A stretch of 8,314 nucleotides of DNA from Bacillota bacterium. Lineage in GTDB: Bacteria > Bacillota > Clostridia > Oscillospirales > Oscillospiraceae. Below are positions 1-5,886 of this stretch, piece by piece; the stretch's first letter is position 1, and each line of letters opens with the position of its first letter. Both the position numbers and the translations under genes were made by a program. Location: assembly GCA_029268085.1 (NCBI GenBank), contig JAJUHD010000114.1:1-8314 (forward strand), read 5' to 3'. The notes below the pieces were generated by a model that was not told the DNA's origin, did no database searches, and saw only the letters and a list, made by a program, of their open reading frames with translations.

Positions 1-1
1 C

Positions 2-160
2 ATCGGCGAGGGGCATTTTGCTCCCGGTTCGATGCTCCCGAAGGTACAGGCCGCCGTGCGCTTCGCATCCTCAAAGGACGGCCGTACCGCGCTCATCACG
101 CTTCTCGAAAAAGCCCGCGACGGCATCGCCGGAAAAACCGGTACGAGAATTACTCTTTGA
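2..160 (+). CDS. arcC: Carbamate kinase, C-terminal end (5' partial)
   Basis: The frame starting at base 2 encodes the last 52 residues and the TGA stop of a protein whose 5' end lies outside the window. The segment HFAPGSMLPKVQAA near its start and the closing GKTGTRI motif match the C-terminus of carbamate kinases (amino acid kinase fold). In this family the GSMxPKV stretch belongs to the nucleotide-binding side of the active site. The enzyme interconverts carbamoyl phosphate plus ADP with carbamate plus ATP in the cytoplasm, usually making ATP at the end of arginine-deiminase, ureide or purine breakdown routes. A terminator follows 16 bases after the stop, so this gene probably ends an upstream operon and is not cotranscribed with the kinase/regulator pair. 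Only the tail is visible, so its pathway and completeness cannot be judged. Identification rests on the family-specific motif. Confidence 0.86.
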   Translation: MGEGHFAPGSMLPKVQAAVRFASSKDGRTALITLLEKARDGIAGKTGTRITL

Positions 161-176
161 GCTTTACATACACTCC

Positions 177-220
177 AAAAACCGGAGCCTGCTTTATCCG
201 CAGATTCCGGTTTTTGCCTT
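177..220 (+). terminator. Intrinsic terminator after carbamate kinase
   Basis: AAAAACCGGA (177-186) pairs perfectly with TCCGGTTTTT (206-215). The 19-nt loop can form a little inner pairing. The stem's right arm ends in a T-run followed by GCCTTTTA. It lies 16 bases after the arcC stop. The A-run on the left arm would let it work in both directions, but there is no minus-strand gene nearby. Confidence 0.8.
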
Positions 221-265
221 TTATATGCCCCTTTTATGAAAATATATTTTCCGATAAGCCTTTTC

Positions 266-325
266 GATAATATGCGGAGCAATACAGAAAAAAATGGATG
301 CTGTTACCGCATATGATAAGCATCC
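266..325 (+). repeat. Overlapping inverted repeats upstream of the kinase promoter
   Basis: Two inverted repeats interlock here. ATATGCGG (270-277) faces CCGCATAT (307-314), and GGATGC (296-301) faces GCATCC (320-325), the latter extended inward by TTA/TAA (304-306/317-319). They lie just upstream of the TTGACA at 333-338. They could be operator half-sites or alternative hairpins. Both are short enough to be chance, and no known motif is recognised. The rest of the 161-386 gap holds only the arcC terminator and the putative promoter. Confidence 0.3.
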
Positions 326-332
326 CCCAGAC

Positions 333-361
333 TTGACATTCACACGCTAATAAACTAAGCT
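333..361 (+). promoter_or_regulatory. Possible sigma-A promoter of the kinase/regulator operon
   Basis: A perfect -35 hexamer TTGACA (333-338) is followed 17 bases later by TAAGCT (356-361), which keeps only the first T, A and last T of the -10 consensus. The start codon is 25 bases further on, which would leave a short leader. The -35 is convincing and the -10 is weak, so the promoter is tentative. A regulator may be needed for good expression. Confidence 0.4.
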
Positions 362-386
362 GAAAAAAAGACGTTGGAGTCGAAAA

Positions 387-2147
387 ATGAAGAATTTATC
401 CTTCAAACAAAAATTGCTGCTGATTGGTGTTATTCCGGTAATGATCCTAGGCGTACTGATTGGTTTTTTGACCTATAATGACGCTAAGAATATTGTGACA
501 AACGCACAAAAAGAAGTCATTGCCGATACGGTCTATCGTATTGACGTTAATCTGAATATGAAAGTACGCTACATAAGCGAGTCAATCCGTTCTGCGGCCG
601 AAAACAAGCTGACCGGCGATCTGATATGTAATTTTAACAGCGGCACGAAAAATCCGCAGACGATTTCCGAAATGGAAACTTACTGCGAAGGTATAACCCG
701 CGCGTTCGATGCCATTTCAAGTATCAGCGTTATTACGGGAACTCAGGTTTTATTTACCACACGCGGCGAGGACAATCCTATTATAAGCCGTACTGTAGTT
801 GACGGATTCTATCAGAAGGCTGTTGAGAAACCTGAAAAAGTATTCTGGTCAAACCTTGATACCAGCATGTTTTTAGATTCCATGAATGACGGCAGTAAAG
901 TGCTGACCGCTTACGGCTCTATACGGGACGAAGGCGGAAATGTGATCGGCCTTTTGGTGGTGGAGTTGCTGCCGGCTTCATTCAGCAACCTGCTCCTTGA
1001 AAACCAAAAAATCCTTAGTCATCAATATACATATATCGTAGATAAGAACGAACAGGTTATCTGCGCCGACCGTAAAGGATATCCGGATTTTTATAACATA
1101 ATCGAGAAAAAATTCAGCGAAGGTACGCGCCGGTTTCAATTTGACTGGAACGGAGAAAAATATTACGCCTGCGGGCAGTATAACGGCCTTACGGGCTGGA
1201 AGACGTTTTCGGTCATCAGCGTCAAGAATTTGTTTGCAGATTCAGATTCTCTGAAAAACCATATATCGTGGCTGGTTTTCGGCACCGTATCTTTTATGCT
1301 GCTTGCGATTCTTTTGATGTACCAATCCATTACTCGCCCGCTCAACGACTTGAGCAAAGCAATGAAAACCGTTCAGGACGGCAACTTTGAATTTCAGATG
1401 GACAATGACAGAAAGGATGAGATCGGGCAGCTTACCGATTCCTTCAACTATATGGTTAATAAGATAAACCTGCTGATTCGTGAGGTTTATCAGGAAAAGC
1501 TTGCTCAGAAAACCGCTGAAATCGAAGCGCTTCAGGCGCAGATCAACCCGCATTTTCTTTATAACGCGCTGGATTCGGTTAACTGGATGCTCATCGACCG
1601 GGGCGAAACGGACATAAGCAATATTATTGTTTCTCTCGGCAAGCTGATGCAATACTGTATCGATACGGACAACGCGCTTGTCACGCTCGAGCAGGAATAT
1701 CAGTATATCCAGGATTATCTGTGCGTACAGAAAAACAGGCTGGAGGAACGTTTGCAGTATTCTCTTGAGATTGAGCAGCCTCTCAATGAACTGCTTGTTC
1801 CGAAACTGATTTTGCAACCGCTGGTGGAGAATTCCATAAAGCACGCAATTGAGCCATATAAAAAGCAAGGGTTTATTAATATCCGCTCGTTTATGCGTGA
1901 GGGAAAAATCAATATTTCCGTGCAGGACAACGGCTGCGGTATGTCTCCGGAACAGCTTAGGTCTTTGCGGCAATCGGATAAGCGGATCAGCAGGCAAACC
2001 GGTATCGGCGTGAAAAATGTAATGCGGCGGTTAAACCTGTTTTTTGGGGATGACAGCGAACTGCGGATTGAAAGCGAACAGGGCATCGGAACTACAATGA
2101 CAATCGTTATACCGGCTGCGGATGATATTAACGGAGGAAAAGTTTGA
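387..2147 (+). CDS. Sensor histidine kinase, YesM/LytS type with external sensing domain
   Basis: This 586-residue membrane kinase probably senses an extracellular signal and phosphorylates the response regulator encoded next to it. A transmembrane helix at about 9-29 is followed by a large external region (30-291) of dCache-like size, then a second helix (about 292-313). A HAMP domain starts at SITRPLNDL (314-322). The His_kinase domain carries QINPHFLYNALDS with phospho-acceptor His389. The ATPase domain shows the N-box QPLVENSIKHA (477-487), G1 box DNGCGM (514-519), G2 box GIGVKN (539-544) and GIGTT (566-570). All catalytic motifs are intact. The order TM-sensor-TM-HAMP-His_kinase-HATPase_c is that of YesM-type kinases. 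The start is set by GGAG at 376-379, seven bases before the ATG. The external ligand cannot be predicted. Such kinases usually control nearby sugar importers, but here the neighbour is a BMP-type importer. Confidence 0.93.
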   Translation: MKNLSFKQKLLLIGVIPVMILGVLIGFLTYNDAKNIVTNAQKEVIADTVYRIDVNLNMKVRYISESIRSAAENKLTGDLICNFNSGTKNPQTISEMETYCEGITRAFDAISSISVITGTQVLFTTRGEDNPIISRTVVDGFYQKAVEKPEKVFWSNLDTSMFLDSMNDGSKVLTAYGSIRDEGGNVIGLLVVELLPASFSNLLLENQKILSHQYTYIVDKNEQVICADRKGYPDFYNIIEKKFSEGTRRFQFDWNGEKYYACGQYNGLTGWKTFSVISVKNLFADSDSLKNHISWLVFGTVSFMLLAILLMYQSITRPLNDLSKAMKTVQDGNFEFQMDNDRKDEIGQLTDSFNYMVNKINLLIREVYQEKLAQKTAEIEALQAQINPHFLYNALDSVNWMLIDRGETDISNIIVSLGKLMQYCIDTDNALVTLEQEYQYIQDYLCVQKNRLEERLQYSLEIEQPLNELLVPKLILQPLVENSIKHAIEPYKKQGFINIRSFMREGKINISVQDNGCGMSPEQLRSLRQSDKRISRQTGIGVKNVMRRLNLFFGDDSELRIESEQGIGTTMTIVIPAADDINGGKV

Positions 2148-2161
2148 GCTTTTTCAAACTT
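2140..2161 (+). repeat. Small hairpin over the kinase stop codon
   Basis: AAGTTTGA (2140-2147) pairs perfectly with TCAAACTT (2154-2161) around a six-base loop. The left arm contains the kinase TGA stop. No T-run follows, so it is not a terminator. It could tune translation or mRNA processing between kinase and regulator. Eight base pairs could also arise by chance. Confidence 0.4.
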
Positions 2162-2198
2162 AGCTGCCAGTAAAACAGGAAGAAAGGTGCGGCATTTT

Positions 2199-2942
2199 AT
2201 GAATATCCTGATTATTGATGATGAGCCTAAAATCCGGAACGGGCTGATAAAGCTTCTCAGCGCCCATGAAAACTGGACGATTTCAGGCGCCTTTGCCGAT
2301 GCCGCCTCTGCGCTTAAGTTCATGTACGAATCAGATAATGACGTAATAATTACCGATATAAAGATGCCCGGTATGTCCGGCCTTGATATGATTTCAAGGA
2401 TCAGGGAGCGGAATCCCCAAATCCCGGTTATTATCCTCAGCGGTTACGGAAACTTCTTATATGCGCAGAGGGCAATTGAATTGGGGGTCAGAAAATATCT
2501 TACAAAGCCGACCAACACAAGGGAACTTGTGGCAGTTTTGGAGCAAATCGAGTCGGAGCTCCGGAAAGAGGCGGAGAACCTCCAGAGCTCGAGCAAGGCT
2601 TCTGTTTCCAACCTGCTGATTCTTCGGGCAATTCAGCATATGGAAATCCACTATAACGAGAGGATTAGCCTAAAAGACGTCGCCAATGAGCTTTATATTT
2701 CCCCGAACTACCTCTCCGAGCTGTTTAAAAAGCATACGGGGCAGACCTTTTCAGACTATCTGCTGGCTTTACGTATGGAAAAGTCAAAATCATATCTGAG
2801 TAATATAGCATACAAGGTTTCGGATATTGCAGGACTGGTTGGGTTCAGCGATTCCCGGTATTTCAGCAGTACATTTAAGAAGTTCTTTGGCATGACGCCG
2901 ATGGAATATCGCAACCGGTACGCGGGAAAGCGTTTCGATTAA
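2199..2942 (+). CDS. Response regulator, CheY receiver plus AraC-type DNA-binding domain (YesN type, compact)
   Basis: This 247-residue cytoplasmic transcription factor is the likely partner of the upstream kinase. The N-terminal receiver opens MNILIIDDEP (acidic pocket Asp7, Asp8). It has phospho-acceptor Asp53 in ITDIKMPGMSG, the switch Ser81 in ILSGYG and Lys103 in LTKP. After a short linker, an AraC-type double helix-turn-helix covers about 145-245, with ISLKDVANELYISPNYLSELF as the first HTH and VSDIAGLVGFSDSRYFSSTFKK then GMTPMEYR as the second. YesN proteins are commonly longer, with a middle region between receiver and HTH that is nearly absent here. I chose the ATG at 2199 because the receiver fold starts there and AGAAAGG lies about 11 bases upstream. 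A GTG at 2187 (four extra residues, AGGA at 2177-2180) is an alternative. Likely target: the importer promoter downstream. Confidence 0.93.
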   Translation: MNILIIDDEPKIRNGLIKLLSAHENWTISGAFADAASALKFMYESDNDVIITDIKMPGMSGLDMISRIRERNPQIPVIILSGYGNFLYAQRAIELGVRKYLTKPTNTRELVAVLEQIESELRKEAENLQSSSKASVSNLLILRAIQHMEIHYNERISLKDVANELYISPNYLSELFKKHTGQTFSDYLLALRMEKSKSYLSNIAYKVSDIAGLVGFSDSRYFSSTFKKFFGMTPMEYRNRYAGKRFD

Positions 2943-2955
2943 TAAACAGCAAACG

Positions 2956-2984
2956 AACGTGAACGATTTCGTTCACGTTTTTTT
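2956..2984 (+). terminator. Strong intrinsic terminator after the response regulator
   Basis: AACGTGAACG (2956-2965) pairs perfectly with CGTTCACGTT (2970-2979) around the loop ATTT, and a run of seven T (2978-2984) follows. It is 13 bases after the regulator stop. A weaker second hairpin, AAAAGCT (2990-2996) with AGCTTTT (3005-3011) ending in a T-run to 3013, may act as a back-up. The importer therefore needs its own promoter. Confidence 0.92.
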
Positions 2985-2998
2985 AGGAGAAAAGCTCG

Positions 2999-3077
2999 CG
3001 TAAAAGCTTTTTTATTAAATATCGTAAAATCATTAACAAAATCGTAAAATTTCCGCATTGTGTATTTTGCCGTAAAA
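2999..3077 (+). promoter_or_regulatory. Four CGTAAAA boxes, candidate operator for the AraC-type regulator
   Basis: The heptamer CGTAAAA occurs on the + strand at 2999-3005, 3023-3029, 3043-3049 and 3071-3077. The two middle copies are identical over ten bases (ATCGTAAAAT, 3021-3030 and 3041-3050) and lie exactly 20 bp apart, about two helical turns. The downstream member of that pair ends eight bases before the putative -35 at 3058. AraC-family activators typically bind direct repeats about two turns apart next to the -35. Assignment to the adjacent response regulator is inference. The first copy overlaps a weak hairpin and may be coincidental in this A/T-rich region. Confidence 0.5.
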
Positions 3078-3085
3078 CATAAAAT
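3058..3085 (+). promoter_or_regulatory. Candidate promoter of the BMP importer
   Basis: TTGTGT (3058-3063) and TAAAAT (3080-3085) are separated by 16 bases. The -10 matches the sigma-A consensus at five of six positions and the -35 at only three of six, as expected of an activator-dependent promoter. Predicted transcription would start near 3092, inside or just before the inverted repeat at 3087-3111. Confidence 0.45.
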
Positions 3086-3086
3086 A

Positions 3087-3111
3087 AACTTGCAGCTTGG
3101 TACTGCAAGTT
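3087..3111 (+). promoter_or_regulatory. Perfect 9-bp inverted repeat at the importer transcript start
   Basis: AACTTGCAG (3087-3095) faces CTGCAAGTT (3103-3111) across seven bases. It sits immediately after the candidate -10. It may be an operator for a dimeric repressor, or a 5'-end hairpin that stabilises the mRNA. No T-run follows, so it is not a terminator. The leader from here to the GGAGG at 3161 has no other clear structure, and no riboswitch class is recognised. Confidence 0.5.
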
Positions 3112-3169
3112 GCCAAATATACAGCCGGGTCCATGGATTGCCATAGGAATACGGCGGAATGGAGGAACT

Positions 3170-4222
3170 ATGAAAAAGAAACTCTCAGCGCTTCTTGTGT
3201 TAGTACTTATTTTCGCAATGATGGCATCATTAGCCGGCTGCGGAAGCAAGGATGCACCGAAAGAGGAAAACCCCACCGCGCCTTCCGCAGCAGCTGCCGA
3301 GAAGACGGCAGCGGACTACAAGATCGTTCTGATTCTTCCCGGTGCGGTAAACGACCAGGGCTGGAACGCATCAAACTACGCCGGTCTGGTTGCCTGCAAC
3401 GAAGAACTTGGCACCAACATGGAGTATGTTGAAAACGTACAATCCGCCGACTTCGAGTCCACCTTCAGAGAATATGCCGAGCGCGGCTATGACATGGTCA
3501 TGGCGGCAGGCTCCCAGTTCGATGAAGCCGCGGCAACTGTTGCGGCAAGCTATCCCGACACCATGTTCGTCGTTGTCAACGGCGCAAATTCCGACCTTGA
3601 CAACCTCTCCCCCCTGTTTCCGAAGGAATATGAAGCCAGCTACCTCGCAGGAATCATCGCCGGCAATATTTCCGAAAAAGGCAAATTCGCTATGATCGGC
3701 GGCGAATCCAATCAGGCTATGGAGCATCTCATGTCGGTTTACGGCAAGACCGCTGTATCCATATGCAAGGATCGTGGCATCGCAGACGCTTCATACAATC
3801 TCGCATATGCCAACAGCTGGAGCGATGTCGCTCTCGGCAAGCAGATGGCTGAAAGCATGATAGACGAAGGCGCGGACGTTCTGCTTGTATATGCAAACGA
3901 GCTCGGCCTCGGTGCTATCGATGCGGCAATCGAAAAGGGCATCAAGGTAGTCGGCTATTCCTCCGACCAAACCACCATTGACCCGAAAACAGTAGTTGCA
4001 TCCATAAGCTTTGACTTTGCCACCATGTACAAATGGGCTATTAACGCCTATCTCAGCGGCGAGCTTAAAGGCCACACCGTTCATGAAGTCGGCATCAACG
4101 AGGACATCTTTGTTCCCGTATTTACCGAAAATGTTTCTCAGGATGTCATTGACGCGGTAAATACCGCTATTTCGGATTACAAGGCAGGCAAAGTCGATCT
4201 TAAAACGCTGTTTGATGATTAA
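3170..4222 (+). CDS. BMP-family (PnrA-like) substrate-binding lipoprotein of an ABC importer
   Basis: This 350-residue lipoprotein captures the substrate outside the membrane for the importer encoded next. It has a signal peptide with a lysine-rich start, a hydrophobic core (5-20) and lipobox LAGC with Cys24 as the lipidation site. A flexible Ala/Glu/Pro linker (25-48) follows. The type-1 periplasmic-binding fold runs from KIVLILPGAVNDQGWN (51-66) to the end, including KFAMIGG (172-178), the ELGLGAIDAA helix (244-253) and GYSSDQ (262-267), where PnrA-like proteins have a GVDSDQ-like motif with a ligand-contacting Asp. Known family ligands include purine nucleosides (PnrA, NupN) and riboflavin (RfuA). 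The conserved Lys after this motif in nucleoside binders appears absent (SISFDF, 278-283), so the ligand is uncertain. The ATG at 3170 is preferred over an upstream in-frame ATG (3110) because it gives GGAGG at 3161-3165 and a proper signal peptide. Confidence 0.93.
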   Translation: MKKKLSALLVLVLIFAMMASLAGCGSKDAPKEENPTAPSAAAAEKTAADYKIVLILPGAVNDQGWNASNYAGLVACNEELGTNMEYVENVQSADFESTFREYAERGYDMVMAAGSQFDEAAATVAASYPDTMFVVVNGANSDLDNLSPLFPKEYEASYLAGIIAGNISEKGKFAMIGGESNQAMEHLMSVYGKTAVSICKDRGIADASYNLAYANSWSDVALGKQMAESMIDEGADVLLVYANELGLGAIDAAIEKGIKVVGYSSDQTTIDPKTVVASISFDFATMYKWAINAYLSGELKGHTVHEVGINEDIFVPVFTENVSQDVIDAVNTAISDYKAGKVDLKTLFDD

Positions 4223-4267
4223 GCTGTAAGTCTGGCGTATTATATTTACATATTGCGCTTGGTAACA

Positions 4268-4331
4268 AAAAGTGTCTGTTAAAAATATTATCTGTCCGAC
4301 ACGACAGATCATTTTTGCGACAGACACTTTT
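4268..4331 (+). terminator. Nested 64-nt hairpin between receptor and ATPase genes (attenuator or mRNA stabiliser)
   Basis: Three stacked stems form one long hairpin. AAAAGTGTCTGT (4268-4279) pairs perfectly with ACAGACACTTTT (4320-4331), AAAAAT (4281-4286) with ATTTTT (4311-4316), and ATCTGTC (4290-4296) with GACAGAT (4303-4309) around loop CGACAC. The total is 25 pairs with only small internal loops. The right arm ends in TTTT just before the ATPase RBS. Partial termination or 3'-end protection here would yield more receptor than ATPase/permease mRNA, a common need in ABC importers. Only four T follow, so full termination is unlikely. Confidence 0.65.
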
Positions 4332-4350
4332 CATTATAAGGAGAATAGAC

Positions 4351-5886
4351 ATGGATACTCCTGTCGTAGAACTGAGAAATGTTTCAAAATACTTTGCAAA
4401 GGTAATCGCAAATAAAAACGTCTCCTTTTCTGTAAAAGAGGGAGAGGTGGTGGCTCTGCTGGGTGAAAACGGCGCAGGCAAGAGCACCATTATGAAAATC
4501 CTGTACGGCCTGTACAGCGCAGATGAAGGACAGATCTTTATCCGCGGCGAGGAAAAGACAATAAAAAGCCCGAAAGACGCCATGTCAATGGGTATTGCAA
4601 TGATCCAGCAGCACTTTTCTTTGGTTCCGACACATACAGTCACTGAAAATATTATCCTCGGCAATGTGCACGGAAGAATTTCGCTTAGACAATATAATGA
4701 AAAGATACGGAAACTGGCCGAGGATTACGACTTTGATGTTCCTGTAGATGTCAAGGTCGGCGATTTGGCAGTCGGAGTGCAGCAGAAGGTTGAAATCCTT
4801 AAGGCACTGTATCTGGATGCCAAAATACTGATAATGGATGAGCCCACTGCCGTCCTTACGCCTCAGGAATCGGACAACCTGATGAATTTCATTAAAGATT
4901 TTGCCGCAAAGGGCAATTCCGTAATCTTCATAACACATAAACTGAAGGAAGTCATGGATGTTGCGGATCGCATCGTCGTTATGCGTGACGGCATGGTTGC
5001 AGGCAATGTCCTGAAGGCGGAAACGAACGAACGGGAGCTTGCAAAGCTGATGATGGGCAAAGAGCTGGTTCCCGCAGACAAGGCCGGCGGCGAGGACTTC
5101 TCGAAAGCCGAAACGCTGCTGGAGCTGTCCCATGTTTCAGTAGTAAAAAAAGGCGAGGCGCCTATGCTGGAGGACGTATCTTTTAAAATACACGCCGGAG
5201 AGGTGTTCGGCATCGCCGGCGTAAGCGGCAACGGGCAGGACGCAGTCTGCGAGGTGATCAGCGGTTCAAGAAAGATCTCGGACGGAGATATTCTTTATGG
5301 CGGAAGAAGCATAAAGAATGATACAATCCGCCAGCGTATCGATGCCGGGATCGGCTATGTGCCCGTGGACCGCTACCGTGACGGGCTTATCATGGATATG
5401 ACGCTGGCGGAAAACATGATGCTTAAAAGCAGCTACGACAAACGCTGGACAAAGCATGGATTCATTTCCCAAAAGGTTTTGAATAAATACACCAGCGATA
5501 TTATCCGCGACCACAAGGTTAAGGCTACAGGTCCGGACGAAACGGCAAAAAGCCTCTCCGGAGGCAATCAGCAAAAAATGGTGCTTGCCAGAGAGATCGA
5601 CGTCGGACGGAAGGTGGTTATATTCAATCAGCCTACCCGCGGTCTGGATATGGGCGCCGTCGACCGCATCCACAAATCAATTATCGGAGAGAAAGAAAAG
5701 GGAAAAGGCGTGCTGCTGATTTCAACGGAGCTGTCCGAAATATTTGAAATGGCGGATAGCATTGCCGTAATGTATAAGGGAAAGCTTATGGGCATCTATA
5801 AAAACGGAGAGCTCTCCATTGAGAAGATCGGCCTGCTGATGGCAGGCTATACCGAAGAAACGGAGGGTTCCGGCAATGAAAAATAA
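4351..5886 (+). CDS. ABC importer ATPase with two nucleotide-binding domains (NupO/YufO-like)
   Basis: This 511-residue peripheral membrane ATPase powers the BMP-type importer. NBD1 has Walker A GENGAGKST (38-46), a signature LAVGVQQKVE (139-148, family form LSVGxQQ), Walker B ILIMDEPTA (159-167) and the switch His in ITH (194-196). NBD2 (about 255-500) has a degenerate Walker A GVSGNGQDA (290-298; Gln296 replaces Lys), an intact signature LSGGNQQK (402-409), Walker B VVIFNQPTRGLD (422-433; Gln replaces the catalytic Glu), and Glu460 replaces the switch His (STE, 458-460). One hydrolytic site, made of NBD1 plus the NBD2 signature, should therefore be active, as expected for this class of double ATPase. 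The start is set by AAGGAGA (4338-4344), six bases before the ATG; an in-frame upstream ATG (4315) lies within the hairpin. The 3' end overlaps the first permease by 11 bases. Confidence 0.95.
   Translation: MDTPVVELRNVSKYFAKVIANKNVSFSVKEGEVVALLGENGAGKSTIMKILYGLYSADEGQIFIRGEEKTIKSPKDAMSMGIAMIQQHFSLVPTHTVTENIILGNVHGRISLRQYNEKIRKLAEDYDFDVPVDVKVGDLAVGVQQKVEILKALYLDAKILIMDEPTAVLTPQESDNLMNFIKDFAAKGNSVIFITHKLKEVMDVADRIVVMRDGMVAGNVLKAETNERELAKLMMGKELVPADKAGGEDFSKAETLLELSHVSVVKKGEAPMLEDVSFKIHAGEVFGIAGVSGNGQDAVCEVISGSRKISDGDILYGGRSIKNDTIRQRIDAGIGYVPVDRYRDGLIMDMTLAENMMLKSSYDKRWTKHGFISQKVLNKYTSDIIRDHKVKATGPDETAKSLSGGNQQKMVLAREIDVGRKVVIFNQPTRGLDMGAVDRIHKSIIGEKEKGKGVLLISTELSEIFEMADSIAVMYKGKLMGIYKNGELSIEKIGLLMAGYTEETEGSGNEK

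Noticed and set aside
18..239. A 73-codon + strand open frame across the carbamate kinase tail and terminator
   Set aside because: It is out of frame with the clear carbamate kinase match, runs through a terminator and has a low-complexity, arginine/serine-rich product.
1242..1997. A 251-codon minus-strand open frame inside the histidine kinase
   Set aside because: It lies wholly opposite conserved kinase motifs, has no RBS support or recognisable domain, and looks like a shadow of the coding strand.
3110..3169. Upstream in-frame start for the BMP lipoprotein
   Set aside because: It adds 20 residues before a perfect lipoprotein signal peptide, lies in the inverted repeat and has no good RBS.
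2943..3169. Riboswitch in the importer leader
   Set aside because: No purine, TPP, FMN, SAM or other aptamer core is recognisable; only the inverted repeat and the promoter-like elements are visible.
4315..4350. Upstream in-frame start for the ATPase
   Set aside because: It lies within the hairpin arm and adds 12 residues not expected in the family; ATG 4351 has a strong RBS.
3791..4664. Minus-strand open frames over the receptor end and ATPase start
   Set aside because: They cross the nested hairpin and oppose well-supported genes, with no family resemblance.
5205..5820. Damaged second half of the ATPase
   Set aside because: The missing Walker A Lys, catalytic Glu and switch His look like the normal degenerate second site of this double-ATPase class, with an intact frame and signature motif, not decay.
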